64,000 bases of DNA. Origin: Acinetobacter tianfuensis. Lineage in GTDB: Bacteria; Pseudomonadota; Gammaproteobacteria; Pseudomonadales; Moraxellaceae. The stretch is taken from contig NZ_RAXV01000007.1 of assembly GCF_003611465.1 (NCBI RefSeq), positions 1-64,000 on the forward strand, given 5' to 3'. A program made the position numbers and the translations under genes. Positions 17,393 through 26,444 of the stretch are shown one piece after another. Within the stretch, counting starts at the first letter, position 1. Every line of letters begins with the position of its first letter. A model generated the notes under the pieces. The model did not search any database and had not been told where the DNA came from. It saw nothing but the letters and a program-made list of their open reading frames with translations.

Positions 17393-17492
17393 TCACCGTT
17401 TTTTATCTCAATATTTGGGATATTCAGTTACGCCCCCTATTTCTCATGTCCTGAAATGTTCAACCGTATGTCTTTTTTACGAGAGCGTTTCA

Positions 17493-18152
17493 ATGTCTAG
17501 CTTAATACAACCCGAAATTTTCTTTTCCGCACTCGCGCCAGCTGAACAGCGCATCAAACAAGCGCTTAAAGACATCCGCCAAGGCAAACCTGTTTTGGTC
17601 ATGGATGATTTTGACCGTGAAAATGAAGCAGATCTTATTGTTGCTGCCGAAACACTCACTGTAGAAACCATGGCGCGCATGATCCGTGACGGTTCAGGGA
17701 TTGTCTGCCTATGCCTTACAGATGAGCTGGCTGACCACCTTGAGCTTCCGCCTATGGTGCAAGACAACTCCAGTCAATTTAAAACTGCGTTCACCATTAC
17801 CATTGAAGCTGCTGAAGGCGTAACAACTGGTGTCTCAGCTCAAGACCGCACCACAACTGTTCAAGCCGCCATTAAGGATGGCGCTGCAGCCAGTGACCTA
17901 AACCGCCCCGGCCATGTTTTTCCGCTGCGCGCCAGAACAGGCGGTGTATTAACCCGCCGCGGCCACACCGAGGGCACAATTGATTTAGCACGTTTAGCTG
18001 GATTAAAACCAGCTGGTGTTTTATGTGAACTGACCAATCCTGACGGCACAATGGCCTCGGGCATTCAGGTACTGGCTTATGCGCAAACGCATCATTTAAC
18101 CGTGCTTACGATTGAGGAAATTGTGCAATATCGTCAAACACATGGTATTTAA
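17493..18152 (+). CDS. ribB: 3,4-dihydroxy-2-butanone 4-phosphate synthase
   Basis: 219 residues from ATG 17493 ([11 protein letters not shown]); frames extending upstream run through the riboswitch and are artefacts. Active-site motifs are complete: [56 protein letters not shown] and [13 protein letters not shown]. It converts ribulose 5-phosphate to the four-carbon precursor of riboflavin. The length fits monofunctional RibB, not a RibBA fusion with GTP cyclohydrolase. It is controlled by the FMN riboswitch upstream and ended by a terminator. Confidence 0.95.
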   Translation: MSSLIQPEIFFSALAPAEQRIKQALKDIRQGKPVLVMDDFDRENEADLIVAAETLTVETMARMIRDGSGIVCLCLTDELADHLELPPMVQDNSSQFKTAFTITIEAAEGVTTGVSAQDRTTTVQAAIKDGAAASDLNRPGHVFPLRARTGGVLTRRGHTEGTIDLARLAGLKPAGVLCELTNPDGTMASGIQVLAYAQTHHLTVLTIEEIVQYRQTHGI

Positions 18153-18190
18153 AATACTTTAGGTTAATCAGATTTAGAATCTGCATTTAA

Positions 18191-18229
18191 TACAGCCCCT
18201 TATGCAGCACATTCGGGGCTGTATTTTTT
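18191..18229 (+). terminator. Terminator of ribB
   Basis: TACAGCCCC and GGGGCTGTA form a nine-base stem with a longer loop, followed by TTTTTT. Confidence 0.8.
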
Positions 18230-18368
18230 GAAAAAGCTTCCAAAAAGATTTAAAAAAATACAATCTATTGATTTACATAATATTTATGATTTATCTTACC
18301 CTAATGATGTTCAATAGCCATAAATAGTTGATTCTATTTATTATCTCGCATCATTTCAAACTTTAAAC

Positions 18369-18900
18369 TTAAACCGTATAAATGCCATATGCTGCAACCA
18401 ACAATAAAACCGCACCGCAAACTACAAGTAATTTTGCATAAAAGCATTAGTATAAGAAGACTGATATCCAAATCAGCTTTAATTCCTGTAAACTGCGGAA
18501 AGAACGATACAAAGAAAAGATATCTTTAGGATTTGAAATACCAACCAAAAACCCTTGTTTAAAGCCGCCTTTAACAGCACTGAAAACTGCTGACATCGGC
18601 GCTGCCTGAGCAGCTTCTTTTCAAATTTGCAGCCCAATATAGCCAATATAAACACAGCCAAATATTTTGATCAGATCGAGGCCACTGATCATTTACCTTC
18701 AATACACCCTTCAGCATCAATACTGAAAGCAATATCAGCACCAATGAAGCCAAATTTAGTACCCAATATCGTTTGCAGCCCCCTTATAGCCGCCATTTAA
18801 CCCTGCACTGACCACAGCAGCATGACAGGACCGGTGTTGCAATCATAATAACTACAGCAGCCTTCCCAGAACGCTCACGCTCTTCACGCTCCTGCAGCAT
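18369..18900 (-). pseudogene. LysE/RhtB family amino acid exporter, decayed
   Basis: Conceptual translation with frame changes recovers a LysE exporter. After ATG 18900 come pieces reading TPGPVMLLWSVQG, GLQTILGT, ASLVLILLSVLMLKGVLKV, IFGCVYIGYIGLQI, FKQGFLVGISNPKDI, and a C-terminus LVVCGAVLLLVAAYGIYTV before the stop at 18371. At least four frameshifts and an internal stop separate these pieces. The total length is shorter than the 600-plus bases of an intact gene, so a deletion lies between the NPKD region and the last helix. The short open frames at 18479-18753 are fragments of this gene, not separate genes. Confidence 0.85.
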
Positions 18901-18929
18901 CTAAAAAATAGAAATAAAAAAGAGGACTT

Positions 18930-19430
18930 TCAGTCCTCTTCACTCATTTGAATCAAACGGCTGCTGATGCTGTCCGCTCTTAAAAAAGCTAAATCATAAC
19001 TGGCTGTCGCCAAAGCCAATACACGGCGCTCAAACTCTTGCCAAAGCGGCCGCACTTGTTTGTAATGAATACCCAGACCGCTGTCATCGGTAAAATGGCG
19101 GTTTTTTTCACATAACTTCAAGGCATGATAAAGCTTACGGCCTTTTGAGGCATCAGGACGCAAACGCACCCGCTTCGACAGTACAAAAATTTCAACATGA
19201 TGCAAATCAGCAAAAGGCAGCATCGGCACCAAAATCTGATCCAGCTGCGCATCTAGACGGCGCCAAACAGCACTGTGCTGTGCTGCTGTATAAGTATTCC
19301 AGTTAATAACTTCGTGGTTAAAACGGCGGCAGCCCCGGCAGACCGAGTCACCAAACACCGTAGAACAGCGCCCTGCACATGGCGTTAATGAAGCAATTCG
19401 ACGGTCATTATTCAAAACAGGCTCCTGCAT
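18930..19430 (-). CDS. DUF1289 domain protein
   Basis: 166 residues, ATG at 19430. The Cys cluster CAGRCSTVFGDSVCRGCRRF at about residues 18-37 is the DUF1289 signature, probably a metal-binding site. The remainder is Arg- and Leu-rich with no other known motif. The family is widespread in proteobacteria without a settled function. It is divergent from trhO and stands just upstream of the decayed LysE gene on the same strand. Confidence 0.8.
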   Translation of the reverse strand: MQEPVLNNDRRIASLTPCAGRCSTVFGDSVCRGCRRFNHEVINWNTYTAAQHSAVWRRLDAQLDQILVPMLPFADLHHVEIFVLSKRVRLRPDASKGRKLYHALKLCEKNRHFTDDSGLGIHYKQVRPLWQEFERRVLALATASYDLAFLRADSISSRLIQMSEED

Positions 19431-19602
19431 CGGCTGAACTGAAGCCCAGACGCAGCTTCAGCAGGTAGGCGAAGAATATACACGCACTTTAAGCCGAATA
19501 GAAGCCATCAAGCCCTGTTGTTTTACTCGCTTATTCAAACAATACGCGTTAAAATATGCGCCTTTCAAAATTCCTATTTTTATTTTCTATTTGGAGTACT
19601 CC

Positions 19603-20535
19603 ATGAACGCTACTGTAGAACAGCTTGCACCTGTAGAACAGCAAGCGACCTCTGGTTGGGTTGTTGCCGCGCTATATCAATTTAAAGAAGTTCAAGACGC
19701 AGCTGCGTTAAAAGAACGCCTATTAGATTTAGTCGGCTCGATCAATTTGTGCGGTACTCTGATTGTTGCGGATGAAGGTATTAACGGTACTGTAGCGGGC
19801 GACCGCGCAGCAGTGGATGCTGTACATCAGTTTCTCTTAGACGAAGGCTTTACGTCTATGGAATATAAAGAATCGTACAGTTCGGAAAAACCTTTCCGTA
19901 AAATGAAAATTAAACTGAAAAAAGAAATCGTAACACTAGGCGTAGAAGTGAAGCCGCGTGATTTAGTGGGCCACTACTTAGACCCTAAAGAATGGAACGA
20001 CTTAATTGCGCGTGATGACGTGATTTTAATTGATACGCGTAATGACTACGAATACAAAGCCGGTACATTTAAAGGCGCGATTGACCCGAAAACTGAAAGC
20101 TTCCGTGAATTTCCAGACTACGTAAAAAAAGAGCTGGAACAGCATAAAGATAAAAAAATCGCAATGTTCTGTACGGGCGGTATCCGCTGTGAAAAATCAA
20201 CTTCTTTATTGCTTCAAGAAGGTTTTAATGAAGTTTATCACCTCAAAGGCGGCATTCTTAAGTACTTGGAAGAAACACCTGCTGACCAAAGCATGTGGGA
20301 AGGTGAATGTTTCGTATTTGACGGCCGTACAGCGGTAACTCACGGCATGGAAGAAGGCGCGAATATTAAGTGTCACGCTTGCGGCTGGCCGCTGCTTCCT
20401 GCAGAAGTCGAATTGCCTAGCTATGAGCATGGCGTGTCTTGCGTATATTGCATTGACAACACAACAGAGAAACAAAAAGAAGGCTTCCGCATGCGCCAAT
20501 CGCAAATTTTAGCGGCAAAACGTAAACGTCTATAA
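19603..20535 (+). CDS. trhO: tRNA uridine(34) hydroxylase TrhO (rhodanese-like, YceA)
   Basis: 310 residues from ATG 19603, preceded by TTGGAG. A TTG at 19591 lies inside that site and is not used. The N-terminal acylphosphatase-like domain (GTLIVADEGINGTVAG) precedes a rhodanese domain with the active loop FCTGGIRCEKSTS. A C-terminal Cys-rich section follows (CHACGWPLLP, CVYCID). TrhO hydroxylates U34 of tRNAs in an oxygen-dependent way, a step towards 5-methoxy or oxyacetyl uridine. It has its own terminator and is divergent from the DUF1289 gene. Confidence 0.92.
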   Translation: MNATVEQLAPVEQQATSGWVVAALYQFKEVQDAAALKERLLDLVGSINLCGTLIVADEGINGTVAGDRAAVDAVHQFLLDEGFTSMEYKESYSSEKPFRKMKIKLKKEIVTLGVEVKPRDLVGHYLDPKEWNDLIARDDVILIDTRNDYEYKAGTFKGAIDPKTESFREFPDYVKKELEQHKDKKIAMFCTGGIRCEKSTSLLLQEGFNEVYHLKGGILKYLEETPADQSMWEGECFVFDGRTAVTHGMEEGANIKCHACGWPLLPAEVELPSYEHGVSCVYCIDNTTEKQKEGFRMRQSQILAAKRKRL

Positions 20536-20575
20536 TTTTAAATACAGAGCTCATCCAAATGAACTCTGCATAAAT

Positions 20576-20614
20576 AAAAAAGCTTGCAGGAGTACCGCTC
20601 CGCAGGCTTTTTTT
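20576..20614 (+). terminator. Terminator of trhO
   Basis: AAAAAGCTTGCAGGAG pairs imperfectly with CTCCGCAGGCTTTTT, followed by a long T run. Confidence 0.78.
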
Positions 20615-20779
20615 TATGCCGGAAAATCAGGATCAATGACTCACGCTCAATACCCTAGACAATTGAAAATACAGTCTTTAGCGCTGTAAATTTTGTAACA
20701 GATATTAAGCTTGCTTTACCTCCAGCTGATTCCGCATTAGCATCAAACCCCTTCTCTGCACTACCTTGCTGAGCACCGA

Positions 20780-21415
20780 ATGAACTTAACAGAATGGATC
20801 CTATCCATCATGGAGCAGCTGGGTTATTTTGGCATTGCCCTGCTGATGTTTTTAGACAATGTCTTTCCGCCTATTCCATCAGAAATTATTATGCCTTCAG
20901 CGGGCTATGCGGCATCTCAAGGCCAGCTGCAGCTGCTTGGTGTCATCATTGCCGGCAGCATTGGCTCACTGCTGGCTGCGGCGGTACTTTACTGGATTGG
21001 CTACAAGTTCAATCATGACAGCATCTTCCGCTGTGTAGACAAATATGGAAAATATTTATTTATCAAATCTGAAGATGTCAAAAAATCGCTTCACTGGTTT
21101 GAACAATATGGACACAGGATTGTATTTTTTGGCCGCATGATTCCTGCTGTGCGCTCGCTCATCAGTATTCCAGCAGGCATGAGCCGCATGCCTTTTTGGA
21201 AGTTTATGCTTTATAGCGGTCTAGGTACGGTTATTTGGACGACTTTTCTGGCCTGTGTCGGATTTTATTTTGGCGAAAATCAAGCGCTCATGCATCAAAT
21301 TTTCAGCCAAGTCGGTTATGTCATCATTGCAATTGTCATTGCAGTCATCCTTTGGGCACTATACCGCCGCCAGCAGCGCAAGCGCCGCGCAGGCCAAGAT
21401 CATAAAATCGATTAA
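20780..21415 (+). CDS. DedA family membrane protein
   Basis: 211 residues, ATG at 20780. The DedA/SNARE-associated fold shows in the N-terminal motif FLDNVFPPIPSEIIMPSAGY and in GRMIPAVRSLISIPAGMSRM, with several membrane segments and a basic C-terminus (RRQQRKRRAGQ). DedA proteins are inner membrane proteins involved in lipid flipping and membrane homeostasis. The specific substrate is unknown. It lies 245 bp after trhO and is followed by a small membrane protein gene. Confidence 0.88.
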   Translation: MNLTEWILSIMEQLGYFGIALLMFLDNVFPPIPSEIIMPSAGYAASQGQLQLLGVIIAGSIGSLLAAAVLYWIGYKFNHDSIFRCVDKYGKYLFIKSEDVKKSLHWFEQYGHRIVFFGRMIPAVRSLISIPAGMSRMPFWKFMLYSGLGTVIWTTFLACVGFYFGENQALMHQIFSQVGYVIIAIVIAVILWALYRRQQRKRRAGQDHKID

Positions 21416-21548
21416 ATTTTAATGCTGCGCCCGCTTTTATCATCTAGAATAATAAAGAGGCAAGCTTTTATCCTAAATATCAAAAATATAAAGCCTTTAC
21501 TAAACATCTTAATATTAATCACTGACAACAATCGAAATCTGAATCCTT

Positions 21549-21980
21549 ATGAAAAAATACATTACTTATTTTTCGATCGTGTACCTCATCGTCATGGCTG
21601 TTCTTGCTGTCATTATCAGCTACTTTGACCTGCCGAGCAGTACTTCTGTCGCATGCCTATTGGCCGCAGGCTATGCAGCAGCCGGCAAATTTGTACAGGA
21701 TCATGAACGTGTGCCCGATGCTCAAGAAAAGAAACAGCTTATTTGGGGCTGTTTAGGGGCCTCTATTGCAATCAGCATCTGCGTTTCTATCATCTTTTTG
21801 CTCATCGCATTTCAATCTCTTTCCTTTCTCAGCATGCTTAGCGCAGTACCGCTCTGGATCATAGTTCTAGCCATTGCCTTCACTGTGCTGATTCATTATT
21901 TTATTTTGGCTATGAGTTTTGGCTGGTACGCAAACAGCTGCCTGAAAGGCCTGCAAAAACGGAACAAACGCAAATCATAA
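21549..21980 (+). CDS. Small four-helix membrane protein (ABZJ_00895-like)
   Basis: 143 residues, ATG at 21549. Four hydrophobic segments are visible (about residues 5-25, 32-46, 68-90, 98-125), with a cytoplasmic-looking charged loop (DHERVPDAQEKKQLIWG) and a basic tail. The pattern resembles the small Acinetobacter family named ABZJ_00895, but I recognise it only by general pattern. Function is unknown. It may be cotranscribed with dedA; a strong bidirectional terminator follows. Confidence 0.65.
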   Translation: MKKYITYFSIVYLIVMAVLAVIISYFDLPSSTSVACLLAAGYAAAGKFVQDHERVPDAQEKKQLIWGCLGASIAISICVSIIFLLIAFQSLSFLSMLSAVPLWIIVLAIAFTVLIHYFILAMSFGWYANSCLKGLQKRNKRKS

Positions 21981-22023
21981 AACTGCATCAGAATCTGCTA
22001 ACCCAGCCATAAGCATGCAGGCA

Positions 22024-22055
22024 TAAAAAAAGCACCTCAAAAGGTGCTTTTTTTA
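22024..22055. terminator. Bidirectional terminator between small membrane protein and YecA-like gene
   Basis: AAAAAAAGCACCT and AGGTGCTTTTTTT form a perfect stem and give a U tract on both strands. It lies between convergent genes. Confidence 0.9.
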
Positions 22056-22066
22056 TAGGCGCTGAA

Positions 22067-22591
22067 TTATTCTGGTGTGTGATACATCAAATACAATTCA
22101 TTTAAGTTTTCTGGAATTTCCTCAGCCAGCTCATCCATCAGCTGACCGTTGCGGCGGAAAGTTTCCATTTGCGGATCTTCTTCATCCACACCGCTGAATA
22201 CCATGATCGGCAAAGTCAAATCAACCAATTGCTCTTCGTACTCAGGCGCAAACCATGCGTCTTCATTTAAGAACATTGCATCAACAAAACCGACACTCCA
22301 GTCACCTAAACTTGATTCAACGTCAGCTTCTTCAATTTCAAAAGGGAAAGTAATCCCCTCTTCATTTGCAAGGTTTTGACGGATTGAGTCCAGCCAAGCT
22401 TGGATTTGTGCAATCATTTCTGCAGGCACTTTCTTTTGATTGCCTTCAAACAGCTCATTCAGCCATTTATCAAATGCTGGACCAACCGCAATTGCGCACA
22501 GGAAACCATGAGTCGCTGCAAAATCCAGACCATACTCATTCTGATCACCGTCTAGGTATTCGCTTAACAGGTCTAAATCTAAAGCACTCAT
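22067..22591 (-). CDS. YecA/UPF0149 family protein
   Basis: 174 residues, ATG at 22591. The family pattern is clear: the start LDLLSEYLDG, then FAATHGFLCAIAVGP, AQIQAWLDSI near residue 60, and a C-terminal MDELAEEIPENLNELY. It is acidic and soluble, with no signal peptide. UPF0149 proteins such as YgfB and YecA are small helical proteins; YgfB has been tied to regulation in Pseudomonas, but the role here is unknown. The PA3496-like gene precedes it on the same strand. Confidence 0.85.
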   Translation of the reverse strand: MSALDLDLLSEYLDGDQNEYGLDFAATHGFLCAIAVGPAFDKWLNELFEGNQKKVPAEMIAQIQAWLDSIRQNLANEEGITFPFEIEEADVESSLGDWSVGFVDAMFLNEDAWFAPEYEEQLVDLTLPIMVFSGVDEEDPQMETFRRNGQLMDELAEEIPENLNELYLMYHTPE

Positions 22592-22660
22592 TTCACATCC
22601 ACAAACATAGAATCTTAAAGTCCAAGCATAGCATTTTAAAGGGCTAAGCCAAAACGGATT

Positions 22661-22870
22661 TTAGTCTTCTTCGTCATTAAAATCGTCATCATCATCAAAG
22701 TCGTAATCGAAATCTTTCAATTCACGCTCCAAACGGCGCTGTGCAAGCAGCTCATCAATCAGGCGACGTTTTTCAAGCGATTCCTTAGCGCTGATCTTTC
22801 CGCTGGCCTCATCGAAGTTAACATCATCATCACCGTAGTTATCATCTAGTTCAAAATCTGTCGAAGACAC
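22661..22870 (-). CDS. PA3496-like small acidic protein
   Basis: 69 residues from GTG 22870, preceded by GAGGT at a good distance. An acidic N-terminus, a central helix (KRRLIDELLAQRRLERELKD) and a very acidic tail (DFDDDDDFNDEED) match the PA3496 family, described as a putative envelope integrity protein. It has no signal peptide or membrane segment. Its gene lies 69 bp upstream of the YecA-like gene and is divergent from rpoD. Confidence 0.7.
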   Translation of the reverse strand: MSSTDFELDDNYGDDDVNFDEASGKISAKESLEKRRLIDELLAQRRLERELKDFDYDFDDDDDFNDEED

Positions 22871-23007
22871 TGAAACTACCTCATAATGAAAAAATTTAAA
22901 GGGTCTAGGCGCTATTTATATCGCTTCTAAAATCTTGTCAAGTTTTATTTGTATTTTTCCGTTATAAACACACATTTTAGGCTTTTTTCTTTGTTTAATT
23001 TATGCAA

Positions 23008-23016
23008 TGATATAAT
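23008..23016 (+). promoter_or_regulatory. Extended -10 promoter of rpoD
   Basis: TGATATAAT gives a TG extension and a consensus -10 box. No good -35 box is spaced before it, as is usual for extended -10 promoters. It predicts an rpoD leader of about 250 bases. Confidence 0.6.
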
Positions 23017-23143
23017 CCACCCTGCGTCTTTCAGTTTTATGACCATTCTCATGGCTTAAAACCGATGAACTGCGCACGGGATGAACTTGAAAACTACAAT
23101 TTCAGCCCCACCTATTTTACTGAATTTAATTTTTAAAGCTTTT

Positions 23144-23177
23144 ATCAGGCCGCCAGAAATGGCTGTAAAGACCTGAT
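23144..23177 (+). other. Structured element in the rpoD leader
   Basis: An outer stem ATCAGG/CCTGAT encloses an inner stem GCCA/TGGC closed by a GAAA tetraloop. No T run follows, so it is not a terminator. It lies about 100 bases before the rpoD start codon. The rest of 22871-23274 holds no gene. Confidence 0.45.
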
Positions 23178-23274
23178 GAAATAAGCAAGCTATTCACAAA
23201 TTTTAATGAGATAAACCGCGCAGCTGAGCTGTGCGATTTTTTACTGTCACAAATTCAACGATGAGTGAGCAAAG

Positions 23275-25167
23275 ATGAGCGATATAAATTCCCCTACTTC
23301 ACAGGTAGCGGCGCTGATTAGCCGAGGCAAAGAACAAGGTTACTTAACTTTCGCTGAGGTTAACGATCATCTCCCGGACTCGATCACAGAAAGCGAACAG
23401 ATTGAAGACATCATTCAAATGCTGAATGACGTCGGTATTCCTGTGCACGACCGTGCGCCAGAAACTGACGACACCATGTTTGAAGGCGGAAGCGATGCAG
23501 CTGATGAAGTTGCAGAAGAAGAAGCTGCCGCTGTACTAGCCTCTGTGGAAAATGAGCCAGGCCGCACAACTGACCCTGTACGCATGTATATGCGCGAAAT
23601 GGGCACAGTTGAACTGTTAACGCGTGAAGGCGAAATCAGCATTGCGAAACGTATCGAAGAAGGTATTCGCGATGTTCTGAACTCAATTGCTTACTGGCCG
23701 AATGCGGTTGAAGTTGTTTTAAAAGAATACAAAGATTACGAAGCTGGTGAACGCCGTCTGGCTGACATTCTTTCAGGTTATCTAGATCCGGAAACCAATG
23801 AAGACATTCCAGAAGTTCTGGAAGAAGAATCTGAAATTGAAGCTGACGACGAAGACAGCTCATCAAGCAAATCAACCAAAGATGTAAAATTGGATGATGA
23901 CGAAGAGGAAGAAGAGTCTGAAGGCGATGATGATTCTGAAGGTGACTCTGGCCCAGACCCTGAAATTGCTAAAGCGCGTTTTGATGAACTGGAAGCAGCT
24001 TGGAAAAATACCAAAACTGTCATTGAAAAGCATGGCCGCAACAGTGCAGAAGGCGCAGCTGCGCTAGAAAACCTCGCTGCCGTGTTTATGATGTTTAAAT
24101 TTACGCCTCGCCTGTTTGACATCATTTCTGAAATGATCCGCGGCACACATGATTCAATCCGTTCATCTGAACGTGAAGTCATGCGTTATGCAGTACGCCG
24201 CGGCCGTATGGACCGTACTCAATTCCGTACATCATTCCCTGGCCAAGAATCAAATCCAGCTTGGCTGGATGAACAAATGGCCAAAGCGCCTGCAGAAATG
24301 AAAGGCTACTTAGAAAAAGTTCGCCCAGACGTTCTCGCGTTCCAGCAAAAAATTGCCGATATTGAAACTGAGCTCAGCTTAAGCGTAAAAGAAATTAAAG
24401 AAATTTCTAAGCGTATGGCTGTAGGCGAAGCGAAAGCGCGCCGCGCGAAAAAGGAAATGGTTGAAGCCAACCTGCGTCTTGTAATTTCAATCGCGAAAAA
24501 GTACACCAACCGCGGTTTACAATTCCTCGATTTGATTCAAGAAGGCAACATCGGCTTGATGAAAGCCGTAGACAAGTTTGAATACCGCCGCGGTTACAAG
24601 TTCTCAACGTATGCAACTTGGTGGATCCGTCAGGCTATTACACGTTCAATTGCAGACCAAGCGCGCACCATTCGTATTCCTGTGCACATGATTGAAACAA
24701 TTAACAAGATCAACCGCGTATCTCGTCAATTGCTTCAAGAAATGGGCCGTGAACCGACACCTGAAGAATTGGGTGAACGTTTAGAAATGGATGAAGTCAA
24801 AGTTCGTAAAGTGCTTAAAATTGCCAAAGAGCCGATTTCTATGGAAACGCCGATTGGTGATGATGAAGATTCGCATCTTGGCGACTTTATTGAAGACAGC
24901 AACATCACCTCACCAGTTGATGCTGCAACTTCAGAAGGCCTGAAAGAAGCAACACGCGAAGTGCTTGAGAACTTGACTGAACGTGAAGCGAAAGTCTTGA
25001 AAATGCGTTTCGGTATTGACATGCCAACAGATCATACTTTGGAAGAAGTAGGCAAACAGTTTGATGTTACCCGTGAGCGTATCCGTCAGATTGAAGCGAA
25101 AGCATTGCGTAAACTTCGCCATCCATCACGTTCAGAGCATTTGCGTTCATTCCTTGAGAATGACTAA
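23275..25167 (+). CDS. rpoD: RNA polymerase sigma factor RpoD (sigma-70)
   Basis: 630 residues, ATG at 23275. Region 1.1 ([20 protein letters not shown]) is followed by region 1.2 ([20 protein letters not shown]), a non-conserved insert with a very acidic stretch (about residues 183-225), and regions 2.1-2.4 ([32 protein letters not shown]). Region 4.2 ([20 protein letters not shown]) closes the protein. It is the housekeeping sigma factor. The gene stands alone instead of following dnaG, and it is preceded by an unusually long leader. Confidence 0.96.
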   Translation: MSDINSPTSQVAALISRGKEQGYLTFAEVNDHLPDSITESEQIEDIIQMLNDVGIPVHDRAPETDDTMFEGGSDAADEVAEEEAAAVLASVENEPGRTTDPVRMYMREMGTVELLTREGEISIAKRIEEGIRDVLNSIAYWPNAVEVVLKEYKDYEAGERRLADILSGYLDPETNEDIPEVLEEESEIEADDEDSSSSKSTKDVKLDDDEEEEESEGDDDSEGDSGPDPEIAKARFDELEAAWKNTKTVIEKHGRNSAEGAAALENLAAVFMMFKFTPRLFDIISEMIRGTHDSIRSSEREVMRYAVRRGRMDRTQFRTSFPGQESNPAWLDEQMAKAPAEMKGYLEKVRPDVLAFQQKIADIETELSLSVKEIKEISKRMAVGEAKARRAKKEMVEANLRLVISIAKKYTNRGLQFLDLIQEGNIGLMKAVDKFEYRRGYKFSTYATWWIRQAITRSIADQARTIRIPVHMIETINKINRVSRQLLQEMGREPTPEELGERLEMDEVKVRKVLKIAKEPISMETPIGDDEDSHLGDFIEDSNITSPVDAATSEGLKEATREVLENLTEREAKVLKMRFGIDMPTDHTLEEVGKQFDVTRERIRQIEAKALRKLRHPSRSEHLRSFLEND

Positions 25168-25286
25168 CCTATAACTAGGACAATGCAGGGTTGAATATGG
25201 GGCTTCCCGCCCCATATTATGATCATGCAGCAAATGATTCTAAATACCTGCAAACGTGCAGGTATTTTCAAATACAGAGGTATCCC

Positions 25287-25583
25287 ATGACTGACATGAC
25301 TAATCGCGCTCCTTCTCGTGAATTGCAAGAGCATCTTTGGGTCTTCCCGATGGACTATCCTATTAAATTGATTGGCAATGCCGGCGAAGAACTTTTTCAG
25401 GCGGTGAACGCAATTTTTGTCAAGCATTTTCCTGAATTTGACGGCGCAGCAATGCTGGTAACGCCTTCACGTACAGGCAAATACCATTCAATTACAGCGC
25501 AGCTTCGCTTTGAAGAGCTAGAGCAAGTTCATGCAGTCTACGCTGACCTTGCAGCTTGCCCGCTGATCAAAACAGCACTGTAA
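25287..25583 (+). CDS. ybeD: DUF493 family protein (YbeD-like)
   Basis: 98 residues from ATG 25287, with CAGAGG upstream. The sequence LWVFPMDYPIKLIGNAGEELF and the ACT-like beta-alpha layout match DUF493/YbeD. Family members are small cytoplasmic proteins found before lipB, and the same order is seen here. The function is not established, though a regulatory role near lipoate synthesis is often suggested. It ends in its own terminator. Confidence 0.85.
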   Translation: MTDMTNRAPSRELQEHLWVFPMDYPIKLIGNAGEELFQAVNAIFVKHFPEFDGAAMLVTPSRTGKYHSITAQLRFEELEQVHAVYADLAACPLIKTAL

Positions 25584-25585
25584 TA

Positions 25586-25611
25586 AAAACACGCTTTCGG
25601 GCGTGTTTTTT
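25586..25611 (+). terminator. Terminator of ybeD
   Basis: AAAAACACGC and GCGTGTTTTT form a perfect stem with a short loop and a T run. Confidence 0.88.
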
Positions 25612-25645
25612 ATGCCTAAGCGCTATTCAAACTCAGACAGACACC

Positions 25646-25674
25646 CTGCCATTCCCCGCCAATTTCCCTATAAT
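25646..25674 (+). promoter_or_regulatory. Promoter of lipB
   Basis: CTGCCA (25646-25651), a 17-base spacer and the consensus TATAAT (25669-25674) lie 40 bases before the lipB start codon. Confidence 0.6.
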
Positions 25675-25713
25675 AGATCATCGATATCTCAACCAATTAA
25701 ACAGGACACACGC

Positions 25714-26370
25714 GTGGAGACTGAAGCCAAACCGCAGCTCATTATTCGTCATTACACACAGCTGACTTCATATGAAGAGCGCTTTTGGGAAATGAAAAAC
25801 TTTACAGAGCAGCGTGATGAAACAACACCTGATGAATTGTGGATTTTGCAGCATCATGATGTACTGACGCAGGGCCAAGCAGGCAAGCCTGAGCATATTT
25901 TAATGAGCAGCAGTATTCCTGTCGTGCAAACAGACCGCGGCGGCCAAGTGACTTGGCATGGGCCAGGCCAATTGGTTGCCTATTTTATGTTTGACCTGAA
26001 CCGCCTCAACTGGCATGTACGCACACTGGTATCGTATGCAGAAAGTCTGATGATTGAGCTGCTGAACAAATACGGCATTGAAGCCTATGCCAAACCAGAC
26101 GCTCCAGGTGTTTATGTTGCAGAACGTAAAATTGGCTCTTTGGGCTTTAAAATCCGTAAAGGCCGCTCATACCATGGATTATCTTTAAATATTGACTGCG
26201 ACCTGTTTGGTTTTCACACTATCAACCCATGTGGCTATGCAGGCCTAGAAATGGTCCGCGTACAAGATTTAGTCGAAAACTACCCTAAATTTGAAAACTT
26301 CTGCGCGGATATCATTGAAACATTAAAAAACAGCGGTTACTTTAATCAAGTGACTGTAGAACACAGATAA
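25714..26370 (+). CDS. lipB: Octanoyltransferase LipB
   Basis: 218 residues from GTG 25714, preceded by AGGA; the frame continues upstream but crosses the promoter and the ybeD terminator. Family motifs are visible: ELWILQHHDVLTQGQAG, RGGQVTWHGPGQLVAY, ERKIGSLGFKIRKG with the catalytic Lys region, and INPCGYAGLEM with the catalytic Cys. LipB moves octanoate from ACP to lipoyl domains. The usual partner lipA is not next to it here. Confidence 0.93.
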   Translation: METEAKPQLIIRHYTQLTSYEERFWEMKNFTEQRDETTPDELWILQHHDVLTQGQAGKPEHILMSSSIPVVQTDRGGQVTWHGPGQLVAYFMFDLNRLNWHVRTLVSYAESLMIELLNKYGIEAYAKPDAPGVYVAERKIGSLGFKIRKGRSYHGLSLNIDCDLFGFHTINPCGYAGLEMVRVQDLVENYPKFENFCADIIETLKNSGYFNQVTVEHR

Positions 26371-26444
26371 AAACTTTGCTTTAACCATTAAAATAAATTA
26401 GAGTATTTACTCTAAAAATAAAATCTGAATATAGGGATGATCAC

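Noticed and set aside
17343-17492. N-terminal extension of ribB beginning at GTG 17343
   Set aside because: It lies inside the FMN riboswitch and leader; the ATG at 17493 matches the length of RibB.
18479-18753. Two small minus-strand frames as separate small genes
   Set aside because: Both are pieces of the decayed LysE exporter in different frames.
23778-24182. 134-codon minus-strand frame opposite rpoD
   Set aside because: Its Ser-rich composition mirrors the acidic Asp/Glu codons of rpoD on the other strand; it has no start signal.
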